From IMG/VR virus record IMGVR_UViG_3300020439_002657, positions 1-64,000 of that record: a DNA stretch of 64,000 nucleotides; one strand, 5' to 3'. Both the position numbers and the translations under genes were made by a program. The DNA comes from a virus. Of the stretch, positions 32,921 to 41,045 are shown piece by piece. Each line of letters opens with the position of its first letter. Position 1 is the first letter of the stretch. The notes beneath the pieces are model-generated. The model made no database searches. It saw nothing but the letters and a program-made list of their open reading frames with translations, and was not told where the DNA came from.

Positions 32921-34102
32921 ATGATTGAGTCCCACCCGTTCATATCCTTCAAGAAGAATTGGAGATTGGGTCCGAATGAGTGGTTCCAGTTGGGCCAATG
33001 CCAGGCTACCATAAAGGCGATCACCAGAACCCCCATTTCCCCGGCTTACAGAAAGAAACTGTATCTTGTGAGTCTCATTAAGGGCGCTCAAGCAACGACT
33101 GCGATCGAGGGCAATACTCTCTCTGAAGACGAAGTAGAACAAATAGCCGAAGGCAAATCGATGCCCGAGAGCAAGCGCTATATGGAACAGGAGGTAAGTA
33201 ACGTTCTGGATGCGCTCCAGGCCATCCGCAATGAGATCATTGACGATGATCGCTCAGAAATCATTACAGGTGAGCTACTTCGAAGGTTTCATCGGCTAAT
33301 AGGAAAGAATTTAGGGAAGGAGTTTGGAGCCACCCCCGGACGATTTCGAAAACGACATGTAGTCGTTGGGCAAGTGTATCGGGCACCGGACGCTCAGCAT
33401 GTCAATGACTTGATCGATGCCTTTTGTCAATGGAGCTTGAAAGAGTTTCACTACCAGAAGGGGCAGGATTTTTCCACAGCAGTGATCCAGGCCATCGTCT
33501 CCCATGTGTATATCGCATGGATTCATCCTTTTGACGATGGCAATGGAAGGACGGCGCGCCTCTTGGAATTTTATCTGTTACTTCGAGCAGGTGTCCCGGA
33601 CCTGGCAGCACATATCTTGTCCAATCATTACAATCAGACCCGCAATGAATACTATCGTCAATTGAAGTCTTTACAGAAAAAGAAAGGTGACCTTTCCGAC
33701 TTTATCTCCTATGCCTTACAAGGCTTCAAAGACGGCCTAAGTGAAGTCTTAAAGACGGTTCAGAAGAGCCAGATGGAAGTAGCGTGGAATGCTCACGTTC
33801 ATCAGACTTTTGTCCAATTCGCAAGCATGCACGGAAGCAGGCCTGTTGAGAGAAGGCGGAAGTCACTCATTCTGTCTTTCTTACTGGATCAGGAGTATGC
33901 GATTGATGAAATTGCGGCGATTAATGAACCCATTCGGGTGCAATATGAAAATCTCTCCAGAAGGACTCTCCAAAGGGACATAGATGCCCTGCAAGTCATG
34001 GGACTCTTGAAGCTTGATTCTCAATCCGGAAAGTATCGGGCCTGGAGCGGAATACTGCAGGGTCAAATGGCCCACGTCAGGGACTCCCGAATCCTACATT
34101 AG
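32921..34102 (+). CDS. Fic-domain protein with N-terminal inhibitory motif
   Basis: The 393-residue protein has the complete Fic active-site motif H-P-F-D-D-G-N-G-R-T-A-R (about 205-216). Upstream it carries the class II inhibitory helix T-T-A-I-E-G-N (about 57-63), whose Glu blocks ATP gamma-phosphate binding. A C-terminal winged-helix-like region follows (about 310-380). Fic proteins usually transfer AMP to target proteins; the target is unknown here. It is a plus-strand singleton among late minus-strand genes, so probably an accessory gene expressed in the lysogen. A degenerate copy of the parS-like palindrome (AACGAC-N5-GTCGTT) lies inside it at 33351-33367. Confidence 0.85.
   Translation: MIESHPFISFKKNWRLGPNEWFQLGQCQATIKAITRTPISPAYRKKLYLVSLIKGAQATTAIEGNTLSEDEVEQIAEGKSMPESKRYMEQEVSNVLDALQAIRNEIIDDDRSEIITGELLRRFHRLIGKNLGKEFGATPGRFRKRHVVVGQVYRAPDAQHVNDLIDAFCQWSLKEFHYQKGQDFSTAVIQAIVSHVYIAWIHPFDDGNGRTARLLEFYLLLRAGVPDLAAHILSNHYNQTRNEYYRQLKSLQKKKGDLSDFISYALQGFKDGLSEVLKTVQKSQMEVAWNAHVHQTFVQFASMHGSRPVERRRKSLILSFLLDQEYAIDEIAAINEPIRVQYENLSRRTLQRDIDALQVMGLLKLDSQSGKYRAWSGILQGQMAHVRDSRILH
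33351..33367. repeat. degenerate parS-like site inside fic
   Basis: AACGAC and GTCGTT are separated by five bases, the same inner arms and spacing as the two perfect sites in parA and parB. The left flank GAAAACGACA is identical to the parS-like arm. It may be chance. Confidence 0.3.
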
Positions 34103-34824
34103 TCGAAATACCTGGTCAGGAATTTTTCGACGTCCCTGGAGATCGCCTCCTGGAGTCGCGGATCCCTCCGGACTGTCTTATCCACCTCTTTCTGGATTTC
34201 TGGTTCTATGCGCGCCCCCTGGATAGGTTTTTGAATCCACCCGGAGGAATTCTCCGAGACGGTCAGGAACTTGGCATAACTGTACTGCATCTCTCCGGAT
34301 TTCACTGGCCCTTGCTCGAATGCATATACATTGCCCCGGCCAGAGCGGTCTTCAACCTTCCCGTATTTGATCCGCTTCTTTCCTTCTCGATCCATATAGT
34401 GGCCGGTCCTTCGGACGACACTATGGATCGTATTATTCTCCTCATTGACTTCGGAGCCGTCTTTGTTTCGGGTCATGGGGATAATGATATAGCGACCGTT
34501 CTTCCCCGTCCTTGCCCGGGGCGATCTAAGGAGGGCTGGTTTCATATCATAGGTTCCGCGCCCCTTTTCTACCACTTCGAGGTAGTTGTATTTTCCGGCA
34601 TTCGCATAGTAAATCTCCAGGCCACCGGGTACCTTGCGAATCAATAGGCCTCCACCGCCACCCGGCCCGGTCGAAAGTGCCATTCGGCCCCACCAGGAAG
34701 GTGTAAAGTTCCTGATGTAGCTCTCATACTTGGCCTTAGCAGCCCTGGTAAGGCTGTGCAGGTATTTTGCGGTCTGTGGGAATTCGCCGCGATCCAGTAG
34801 CCTTTGTAGGTTGATTGGTTGCAT
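34099..34824 (-). CDS. virion morphogenesis or neck protein candidate
   Basis: The 241-residue protein has basic helical ends. Its middle is Gly-rich and beta-rich (G-G-G-G-G-L-L-I-R-K-V-P-G-G-L-E-I-Y-Y), with K-G-R-G-T-Y-D-M-K-P-A-L-L. This pattern is reminiscent of HK97 gp10-like or virion morphogenesis proteins. It is the last gene of the capsid strand block and starts immediately after a strong terminator. Its leader lacks a Shine-Dalgarno sequence and has CCGGCA 24 bases before the start, a poor match to the late motif. The 3' end overlaps the convergent fic end by four bases. Confidence 0.5.
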   Translation of the reverse strand: MQPINLQRLLDRGEFPQTAKYLHSLTRAAKAKYESYIRNFTPSWWGRMALSTGPGGGGGLLIRKVPGGLEIYYANAGKYNYLEVVEKGRGTYDMKPALLRSPRARTGKNGRYIIIPMTRNKDGSEVNEENNTIHSVVRRTGHYMDREGKKRIKYGKVEDRSGRGNVYAFEQGPVKSGEMQYSYAKFLTVSENSSGWIQKPIQGARIEPEIQKEVDKTVRRDPRLQEAISRDVEKFLTRYFD

Positions 34825-34829
34825 GGCTC

Positions 34830-34857
34830 AAAAAAAGCCCCGGCAAACTGCCGGGGC
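34830..34857 (-). terminator. intrinsic terminator after the capsid gene
   Basis: On the minus strand GCCCCGGCAGTTTGCCGGGGC forms a strong GC stem followed by seven T. It lies 36 bases after the capsid stop. The next gene starts directly behind it, so read-through or a separate promoter must serve that gene. Confidence 0.85.
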
Positions 34858-34893
34858 CGGGGGTATCTTGTTGGGAGTGATATGCCGGGAAGA

Positions 34894-36315
34894 TTAGATA
34901 ACTGGCATGTTCTTGAATACGACGAACTTCTCTTCGGCGAAGAGCTGGATGGTTGTGAAATACTCCACCATGCCAACGTTCAGTCGCAGGCCGCCAACTC
35001 CCGGAGGGAATGTGGTTTTGAGCGGGCTCATAAGCTCACTCAGAACCATGGTTCTGGTTTCGTCGGAAGTGGACCGGCTATTGAAGTCGCCCAGGACACC
35101 GACGCTGGTTCCGGGGATTGTCTCATTTACGTCCACAAAGGTAGTGTCACCGCTGGTTGCACGCTTTACACGGGCAATCTTGCGGAAATCTCCGTTGCCA
35201 GGAGCTGTCTCACGGAAGATCAGGAATGCCTCTGCGAAGTTGCCTCCTGCAGCCGGAGTGATGGTCAGTTCCACGGCTCCATTTGCGGCTACTGTGGCGG
35301 ATTGTGAGGTTGTGGCCTGAGAAGCACCTTTAGGGCCTACAGCGGCCACACGGTATGCTACGGTGCCAACGTCTCCAGCCTCCCATTTGGAGCCGGGTAC
35401 GGACGGAGCCTGAGCAGCGACCGCCAGAGCAGGGGTATCCGGAGGAGCTTCACCTACGGCCTTTTCGACCACGGAGTCGGTGGACCGGTCATAGTCCATT
35501 GGAACGCCGAAATTGCTTTCATCGATCCAGAGATCCGGTACATACTGAATCTTGTTGTTCAGTGCGAAGGAAGCCTTCTGGCCCTCCACAACTCGGCTGG
35601 CATACAGACCTGCACCGGTATTCTGGCCATCCAGGAAAATATACTGCTTATCACCGAGGTCTGCCTGATCAAACAGGTTCTTGGAACCGACGGCCATGTG
35701 GAATTCGTTGGCCAGTCCGAAATATCTACTTCGAATCTGAGCTGCAAAATGCTGGATTACATCGGCACCGGGTAGCTGGCCACGACAATCGTAAACGAAG
35801 TCCGAGCCCAGTGAAGAGACCTTCTTAACGATTCCGTCCATTTCAACGGAAAGGGCGTCACGGTCACCATTCCAGAGGCCCCGGGACAGGGAAGTGAGCA
35901 TCCGGCGCATGGCGGACGTGGACGATACCATTTCCGGGTCGTTTGTGTTCCTGGTTCGGGCAATTACGCGGTTGTATGTGAACCCTTCCGAAAGATACGC
36001 CATTTCATCGAACTTTCTTTTCAGGTATGCGTCAGCGAAGTGGGGATCCTCTGATTGCCCAACGAAAGAAGTGCGATACGGAGAGTCTCCGTGGCTTTTC
36101 ATTTTGTTGTATTCGGCAATGGTCTGGTCCACCGATCGTTTCGGTAGCTTGTTCAGGAAAGCGAAGTCAACATCGCTTGCTACGATGGAGGACATGGTTC
36201 CATCGATGTATTGCATACTGAGCGCCGGGCCGTCAAAGAGCTCGGCCACATCAGTAATCCCCGGATTGGCCTCAAAGGCCTTCTTAATCTCCAGTAGTTC
36301 GTTAAGTTCTCTCAT
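34894..36315 (-). CDS. major capsid protein candidate with Ig-like insertion
   Basis: The 473-residue protein follows a prohead protease and a scaffold-like gene, the usual place of the major capsid protein. Residues about 285-403 form a Pro/Ala/Thr-rich, beta-rich insert that looks like an immunoglobulin or fibronectin type III domain (P-D-T-P-A-L-A-V-A-A at its start, V-A-Y-R-V-A-A-V-G-P-K-G-A-S in the middle). The last 70 residues return to a capsid-like pattern (F-P-P-G-V-G-G-L-R). Surface Ig-like domains often decorate capsids and bind glycans. A Shine-Dalgarno sequence (GAGAGGA) precedes the ATG, and an intrinsic terminator follows the gene. Confidence 0.75.
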   Translation of the reverse strand: MRELNELLEIKKAFEANPGITDVAELFDGPALSMQYIDGTMSSIVASDVDFAFLNKLPKRSVDQTIAEYNKMKSHGDSPYRTSFVGQSEDPHFADAYLKRKFDEMAYLSEGFTYNRVIARTRNTNDPEMVSSTSAMRRMLTSLSRGLWNGDRDALSVEMDGIVKKVSSLGSDFVYDCRGQLPGADVIQHFAAQIRSRYFGLANEFHMAVGSKNLFDQADLGDKQYIFLDGQNTGAGLYASRVVEGQKASFALNNKIQYVPDLWIDESNFGVPMDYDRSTDSVVEKAVGEAPPDTPALAVAAQAPSVPGSKWEAGDVGTVAYRVAAVGPKGASQATTSQSATVAANGAVELTITPAAGGNFAEAFLIFRETAPGNGDFRKIARVKRATSGDTTFVDVNETIPGTSVGVLGDFNSRSTSDETRTMVLSELMSPLKTTFPPGVGGLRLNVGMVEYFTTIQLFAEEKFVVFKNMPVI

Positions 36316-36347
36316 TTCTATCCTCTCTGTTGTCGCGCTTTCAGGGA

Positions 36348-37034
36348 TCAGGCTCCTGCCTTATTGATGTATTGCTTTGCTTTGTCGGTGAGCACTCGAC
36401 CCACTTCGAAGGCAGTCATGTCTTCAGTGGTAAGCTCACCGGCCTGGACTCCTTTCAGAATCAGGGTCTTTGTTTCGGAGGTGGATCTGCCGCTCTCCTG
36501 GCCAGCACCGGGGGCCACTTGCTCAACCGTACTCTTGCGAACTGGCTTGCCGAGGTATTCATCCACCTGGCTTTTCAAGACAGCATTCTCCTTGCGGGTT
36601 GCCTGCAGCTCGTCCAGGATATGAGTAAGGCCATAACCGAGAACACTCAGGGCCTCTTCGATTCGCTCCATGGACTTCTGAATGGGGATCTGGTCCGAAT
36701 TGGCTTCATCCTGGGTCGGATCCTTTGACTTGTTGACGTCTCCTTTGTCCCCGGACCCGTCGCCTTCTCCGGATTTTGGATCATCCTCGGAGAAATAGGC
36801 ATCTATGATATCTTTGGCAAAATCTCCGGCCTCAGATTCGTCGACACCGTTAGATACCAGGAAGTCCTTAACGGAATCTGCGTCCGGTTCAATTTCGCCG
36901 TTTTCCATTTTGTTAGCGGCCTGCATTGCCAGGTCCTCGATGGATCCGCCGCCTTTATCGCCGGAGGTCGGATCGTTCGCTTTGCGAACGCTTAAAGATT
37001 GAATCTTTCCAATTAATTCTTCTGCCCATTTCAT
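36348..37034 (-). CDS. capsid scaffold-like protein
   Basis: The 228-residue protein is acidic and helical with low-complexity Gly/Asp/Lys stretches (about 85-115). A coiled coil (about 125-170) carries E-R-I-E-E-A-L-S-V-L and L-Q-A-T-R-K-E-N-A-V-L-K-S-Q-V. It lies between protease and capsid genes, as scaffolds do. It would shape the procapsid and then be degraded by the protease. Assignment rests on composition and position. Confidence 0.65.
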   Translation of the reverse strand: MKWAEELIGKIQSLSVRKANDPTSGDKGGGSIEDLAMQAANKMENGEIEPDADSVKDFLVSNGVDESEAGDFAKDIIDAYFSEDDPKSGEGDGSGDKGDVNKSKDPTQDEANSDQIPIQKSMERIEEALSVLGYGLTHILDELQATRKENAVLKSQVDEYLGKPVRKSTVEQVAPGAGQESGRSTSETKTLILKGVQAGELTTEDMTAFEVGRVLTDKAKQYINKAGA

Positions 37035-37070
37035 AAGTTCAGTGTCTCCTCTTCTCTGGACTCTCAGGAG

Positions 37071-37937
37071 CTATGCCGCTCCAAAGTTACCTGTTAGCAG
37101 TACGCCGTTGGCGACTTGCTTGGCTAAATCCGTATCAAAGCCAAAGCTATCGGTCAAAAAGCTGACTATGGGATCGGGTTGCAGGGGCAGGGTGCCGCAT
37201 TTGATCGCATCCACCACTTCACGAGCGATAGCTTCCTGCATGGATGGTTGCGAAAGGACCAATCGCGTGAGCCGACCGACCTGCATCTGTAGATCCTGAA
37301 TTATCTGGTCACGGATTTCTGTATCGGGCAAGGTGTCGGTTGCGCCCGTCTGCTCTTCGGTGTAGTAGTCCTCACCGGCCTTGATCAGCTGAATGAGTTT
37401 AGACTTGGCCAGTTGAACGCTTGTATCCGGATTGATGACTTCCTGGAGCGGGGCGATTGCGATCTTTTTCAGGAGCATCTTCTTGAAAGTGTTGCCTTCC
37501 AGGTCCCTCGGGCTCGCAAAACCAGAGATCGAAGCACCCCAGCCGGACCAGCCGGATTCAAGACCCTTGCGGATTTCCTGGACGTATTCATTGTCTGCGA
37601 ATAGATACCCCTGTGAATATACGCCATCATCCCCGACGAACAACGACTTGTCGGGATCGGGATATCCAATGATGGCTCTTGCTTTGGCCTTCTGCAGCTC
37701 CACAAGTTCGGTGCCGGAGACACCTTTCATCTGTTTGTCCAGAATATCTGTTATGTGGTTATAGTCGTAGTAGCCTTCCCTGGAAAACGACCGTTGCATG
37801 TCCGGGTCTGCAAACGCGCTCTTTAGGACACGCTCGCCGTGCCGGTCTTCTCCTTCAGTGGAGGCTCGAATCAGAACTTTCAGCCGTCCGGAATTCTCTT
37901 CGGCTTTGATAATATGGCAGGGATGGGTAAATTCCAT
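37071..37937 (-). CDS. prohead protease (HK97 type, peptidase S78-like)
   Basis: The 288-residue protein has the herpes/HK97 protease pattern. G-Y-Y-D-Y-N-H-I carries the catalytic His (about residue 62). G-W-S-G-W-G-A-S-I-S-G near 133-142 carries the catalytic Ser. Upstream R-L-K-V-L-I-R-A-S-T-E-G-E-D-R-H-G-E fits the usual N-terminal strand. It matures the procapsid by cleaving scaffold and capsid delta domains. It opens its own late transcript: a CCGATA box sits exactly 25 bases before the ATG. Confidence 0.8.
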   Translation of the reverse strand: MEFTHPCHIIKAEENSGRLKVLIRASTEGEDRHGERVLKSAFADPDMQRSFSREGYYDYNHITDILDKQMKGVSGTELVELQKAKARAIIGYPDPDKSLFVGDDGVYSQGYLFADNEYVQEIRKGLESGWSGWGASISGFASPRDLEGNTFKKMLLKKIAIAPLQEVINPDTSVQLAKSKLIQLIKAGEDYYTEEQTGATDTLPDTEIRDQIIQDLQMQVGRLTRLVLSQPSMQEAIAREVVDAIKCGTLPLQPDPIVSFLTDSFGFDTDLAKQVANGVLLTGNFGAA

Positions 37938-37962
37938 GCCTGCATTTGGGCTGGTTTTTTAC

Positions 37963-37968
37963 TATCGG
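37963..37968 (-). promoter_or_regulatory. late-promoter motif CCGATA for protease-scaffold-capsid
   Basis: CCCGATAG on the minus strand, 25 bases before the ATG at 37937. Confidence 0.75.
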
Positions 37969-37981
37969 GCAAGATCCCGGA

Positions 37982-38362
37982 TTATCCGACGCGTACCACG
38001 GCAAAGACGGTAGCCTTACCGATTACTGCACCAGGAGCGTTTATGTAAGCGTTGATTGTTGATGTGCCAAGGGTAATCCCGTAAACATCGATCATGTAGA
38101 GCCCCTCTTGATTCAGGTCGATTGAATCCGCGTCCGCATAGAGGTCTGAATCGCTGTTATTGCCGATTGTCATGCTGGCGGGCACGTCCCAGGGCGTTTC
38201 TACGCGGACACATAAGGCAACAATAACCGAATCATTAGGCAGGGCGTCTCCAACGGCAACGTTCGTCGCATTGTATGAGACTTCCCCTCTGGCAAGGGTA
38301 AGCTGAGCAAACATTTCTTCTATCTCGTAGTCCTCCGGGATATATGGCCCGATGTATGGCAT
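37982..38362 (-). CDS. small structural protein candidate
   Basis: The 126-residue beta-rich protein starts M-P-Y-I-G-P-Y-I-P-E-D-Y-E. It looks like a head decoration or stabilisation protein by composition and by its place just before the protease-scaffold-capsid genes. No family was recognised. A CCGATT box lies exactly 25 bases before its ATG. Confidence 0.5.
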   Translation of the reverse strand: MPYIGPYIPEDYEIEEMFAQLTLARGEVSYNATNVAVGDALPNDSVIVALCVRVETPWDVPASMTIGNNSDSDLYADADSIDLNQEGLYMIDVYGITLGTSTINAYINAPGAVIGKATVFAVVRVG

Positions 38363-38387
38363 CCGTTAGAGTGCCCTCCAAATCTGG

Positions 38388-38393
38388 AATCGG
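38388..38393 (-). promoter_or_regulatory. late-promoter motif CCGATT
   Basis: ACCGATTC on the minus strand, 25 bases before the ATG at 38362. It overlaps the last codons region of the upstream gene. Confidence 0.6.
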
Positions 38394-39881
38394 TCAAGAG
38401 GATGCGTCTGACGACGGATTTTCCTTTGCTGGAGAGCTCGGAGATGGAATCCCGGAAAGCCGATCAATCCATTTCAGGGATACGCTGCTGGAGGCTTCGG
38501 CCTCCTGGATGCTGAATGTGTCCTTGACCTGGGTTACATAGCCATAGGAGCCGTAATCCTTCTTTACGGATTTCGGAGTTTCTATTTTGTAGGGTTGTCC
38601 CACCCGGAAGAAATCGAAAGTACAGCTTGCCGAGACGCTGGCATTGCGGCGCGGCACTTTGTTGTCGCAGAAGATCGCAAATAGCCTGTCCTGGATCTTC
38701 GAGAGTGCGTCTGTGATTTGATCCGGTTCCATATCGCCCGGTTTGATGCCATCCATCTTTATCTGGAGTGGACGATGGCCATGGGTAGCCCCCAGAAGCC
38801 CGGACCATTTAGGTTTAAAAACGACTGCATTGGCCCCGAGATCAAAGGCCGTAAGCCCCACATGCACCCCGGTGTATATGTCCGAGTCTTTGTGGCTGTA
38901 ATTCAACTGGTGGATGTCCGTAATTGTTTCCGGCGGTTCGATCCATTTACCGGACTGGTCAAACATATCGAAAAAGGGGGTCTTGCGGAAAATAAATAGT
39001 CCCTGCGAATTCTTGACCGTGTAATTTGTTTCCTCGTCGAGCACCCCGTTGCCCTGGAGTGGATCGAAAAACCACTCATACAGCGGGGCGGTGGCCAGAC
39101 TTGAGATGATCTGGTAGAAATTGGGGCTATTTCCAATAGATATCTGATTCAGGAAGCTAAAGAAAGAGATGAACTGCTCGGTGTAAGAGGGAGTAGAAAA
39201 TACTTTCAGCGTCGACAAAGCGTCCTGTGATCCAGATGCACTGTAAGGTGCAGGGGCATCCAAATCCAACACATTGCTATATAATGGAACGGCCCCTACG
39301 AGGCGCTTCCCTCCGAAAACCACGGTCCGTGTGCCATACTGTTCGGGGTTCATGAGCGTTACTATGATCTCATTCCAGAAGTTTTCAATCAGGCGCTTCA
39401 GCGACTTCACTCCACCCTTGAAGGACTCTCCGAACTGCATTAAAGCCCTGGGGAATGACCCCTCCGGCAAGCCCGCAGCCTCCTCCGGAGTGAGCTTCTT
39501 TGCTCCGTTGGGTAACGAAATGAAATAGACCTGGTTCTGGAGCTTTCCGTCCAGTGTAACCAGTTCCGGACTCCAGGATTCTTCACCCTTCGCATGAATG
39601 GTTGTCGACGCGGAACTGACATGGCAGAGGTTTAATTGTCTCCATTCATCCCCCGGCTTGCGCTTTACCTGGAGTTGGACCACGGTCTGATCCGTCAGGA
39701 GATCCATGACCTTCCGGATTTCTCCCGGGGCCACGCCACGAGTAAAGGTCAGACTGATTGATCCGGGACCGAAGCCCCGGTTAGAGCTGATCTTTGTAAT
39801 CGGATCCAGAGGCACCTCCACTGGCTCCTTATCAAAGGGGCGGTAAGCCATAAGTCGAACTCTGGGTGAGATAAAGGCCAT
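38394..39881 (-). CDS. baseplate hub-like protein
   Basis: The 495-residue protein has an N-terminal beta-barrel pattern (I-S-S-N-R-G-F-G-P-G-S-I-S-L-T-F). The middle contains S-Y-T-E-Q-F-I-S-F-F-S-F-L-N, and a second barrel runs near the C-terminus (V-G-Q-P-Y-K-I-E-T-P). This layout resembles gp27/gpD-type baseplate hub proteins. It follows the baseplate J and I genes in the same operon. A Ser/Pro-rich tail ends the protein. Confidence 0.55.
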   Translation of the reverse strand: MAFISPRVRLMAYRPFDKEPVEVPLDPITKISSNRGFGPGSISLTFTRGVAPGEIRKVMDLLTDQTVVQLQVKRKPGDEWRQLNLCHVSSASTTIHAKGEESWSPELVTLDGKLQNQVYFISLPNGAKKLTPEEAAGLPEGSFPRALMQFGESFKGGVKSLKRLIENFWNEIIVTLMNPEQYGTRTVVFGGKRLVGAVPLYSNVLDLDAPAPYSASGSQDALSTLKVFSTPSYTEQFISFFSFLNQISIGNSPNFYQIISSLATAPLYEWFFDPLQGNGVLDEETNYTVKNSQGLFIFRKTPFFDMFDQSGKWIEPPETITDIHQLNYSHKDSDIYTGVHVGLTAFDLGANAVVFKPKWSGLLGATHGHRPLQIKMDGIKPGDMEPDQITDALSKIQDRLFAIFCDNKVPRRNASVSASCTFDFFRVGQPYKIETPKSVKKDYGSYGYVTQVKDTFSIQEAEASSSVSLKWIDRLSGIPSPSSPAKENPSSDASS

Positions 39882-39884
39882 CAG

Positions 39885-40142
39885 CTACTCCCAGAAGCCC
39901 GCCGGGCACTTCTCCCATGGAACCGCAGTCTTAGCCCGAACGAAACAAGCACAGAGTCCGCATTGTTCCATCTTCGAGACTTTGACGTATCGCTTCAATG
40001 CCGGACACTTCAGGCAGATTGCAAGACGTTCATTCCGCCTATCCCTGAACCCTTCCTGGATGGGTGCTGTTGTATTTTTCCGGCAATCTCTGGATTCGGC
40101 TGCGACCACCGGTGCCGAGCTGCCGCACTTCCCGCAGGCCAT
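39885..40142 (-). CDS. small Cys-rich zinc-ribbon-like protein
   Basis: The 85-residue protein has nine Cys, including C-x-x-C near the N-terminus, C-L-K-C (about 43-46) and C-G-L-C-A-C (about 61-66). It probably binds one or two metal ions. It ends three bases before the hub gene start. No family was recognised. Confidence 0.6.
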   Translation of the reverse strand: MACGKCGSSAPVVAAESRDCRKNTTAPIQEGFRDRRNERLAICLKCPALKRYVKVSKMEQCGLCACFVRAKTAVPWEKCPAGFWE

Positions 40143-40144
40143 GA

Positions 40145-40465
40145 CTATTCTCTCGGTTGCGCTTTGGCCGCCAGGGCTTTCGTCTTCGTTGCAATCGCCT
40201 TCACGGTTTTGGCTGCATCTTTCAGGGCCGTTTCTCTGTCCTTACCCTTCATCACATCATTAAAGACCAGTTGGCTCATATACTGAAATACCTGGCTTTC
40301 GCCAAGCTCCTCTGAGTCAAGCTCTGAGGCCAACTTCTTCGATGTGTCGACTATGCCGGAAACGGTTTCCTCGGCCTGCTCCAGAGCCTTTTCACGGGTC
40401 TGGCCCTTAGCCGTCGCATTGAAGACCATCTGGCTCATATATTGAAATATCTGTGATTCGTTCAT
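40145..40465 (-). CDS. helical protein made of two tandem repeats
   Basis: The 106-residue protein is an internal duplication. Residues about 3-48 and 56-101 align as E-S-Q-(I/V)-F-Q-Y-M-S-Q-(M/L)-V-F-N, then K-G-x-x-R-E-x-A-L, then helical Ala/Lys-rich tails. It lies in the baseplate operon with a good AGGAGAG ribosome binding site. No family was recognised; a small helical assembly factor is possible. Confidence 0.6.
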   Translation of the reverse strand: MNESQIFQYMSQMVFNATAKGQTREKALEQAEETVSGIVDTSKKLASELDSEELGESQVFQYMSQLVFNDVMKGKDRETALKDAAKTVKAIATKTKALAAKAQPRE

Positions 40466-40521
40466 TTTTCTCTCCTTTTCCCGGCATCACCGGCTTCTAA
40501 AATCAAGCTATTGAAATACGC

Positions 40522-41028
40522 CTATGAATAAACAAGGCCATCAACCACGGACTGGTAGCGAAAGACCCATCCGTGCATAGGGTTCGCGGGGTCGAATTCG
40601 ATCCCGTTCAATTCCTGCCATTCGGCAGGACGATATTCGTATACATTATAGCGAGTTTTCCAATCCGGATTGTAGCAAAGTTTATAGAAGTTGCTTTCGC
40701 ACCCAAGGCCACATGCTCTCGATTCAAAATACCATCCTTTGAATGGCTGAAGACCTTCAACATTGCAGTATTCTACGCCATCCGGAAGGGTTACACTACA
40801 ACGGAAACACCCCAAAAAAGGATCGCCCCCACCGGGGCAGCAGCCGAGAAGGCACCCTCCGTATCCGAACCCGGTTTCCTGGCAACGAACAGAGGAGCCC
40901 CCGGCATCGAATTGACTCTCCACCGCGAACCATTGATCGCCGACGCTATAGGCTCCCTGCGGAAACACATCGTATCTGGCTGTGCTGACATTGCCCTCCC
41001 AATGCCCGTTGAAGCCCCCGCCCGCCAC
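40522..41028 (-). CDS. Cys- and aromatic-rich protein of unknown function
   Basis: The 168-residue protein starts at a GTG. It has about eleven Cys (for example G-G-C-L-L-G-C-C-P-G-G-G) and many Trp/Tyr, suggesting a metal- or disulfide-stabilised small virion protein. No helical stretch is evident. It sits between a fibre-like gene and the repeat protein. No family was recognised. Confidence 0.5.
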   Translation of the reverse strand: MAGGGFNGHWEGNVSTARYDVFPQGAYSVGDQWFAVESQFDAGGSSVRCQETGFGYGGCLLGCCPGGGDPFLGCFRCSVTLPDGVEYCNVEGLQPFKGWYFESRACGLGCESNFYKLCYNPDWKTRYNVYEYRPAEWQELNGIEFDPANPMHGWVFRYQSVVDGLVYS

Positions 41029-41045
41029 CGGGCCAGACGAGGGCG

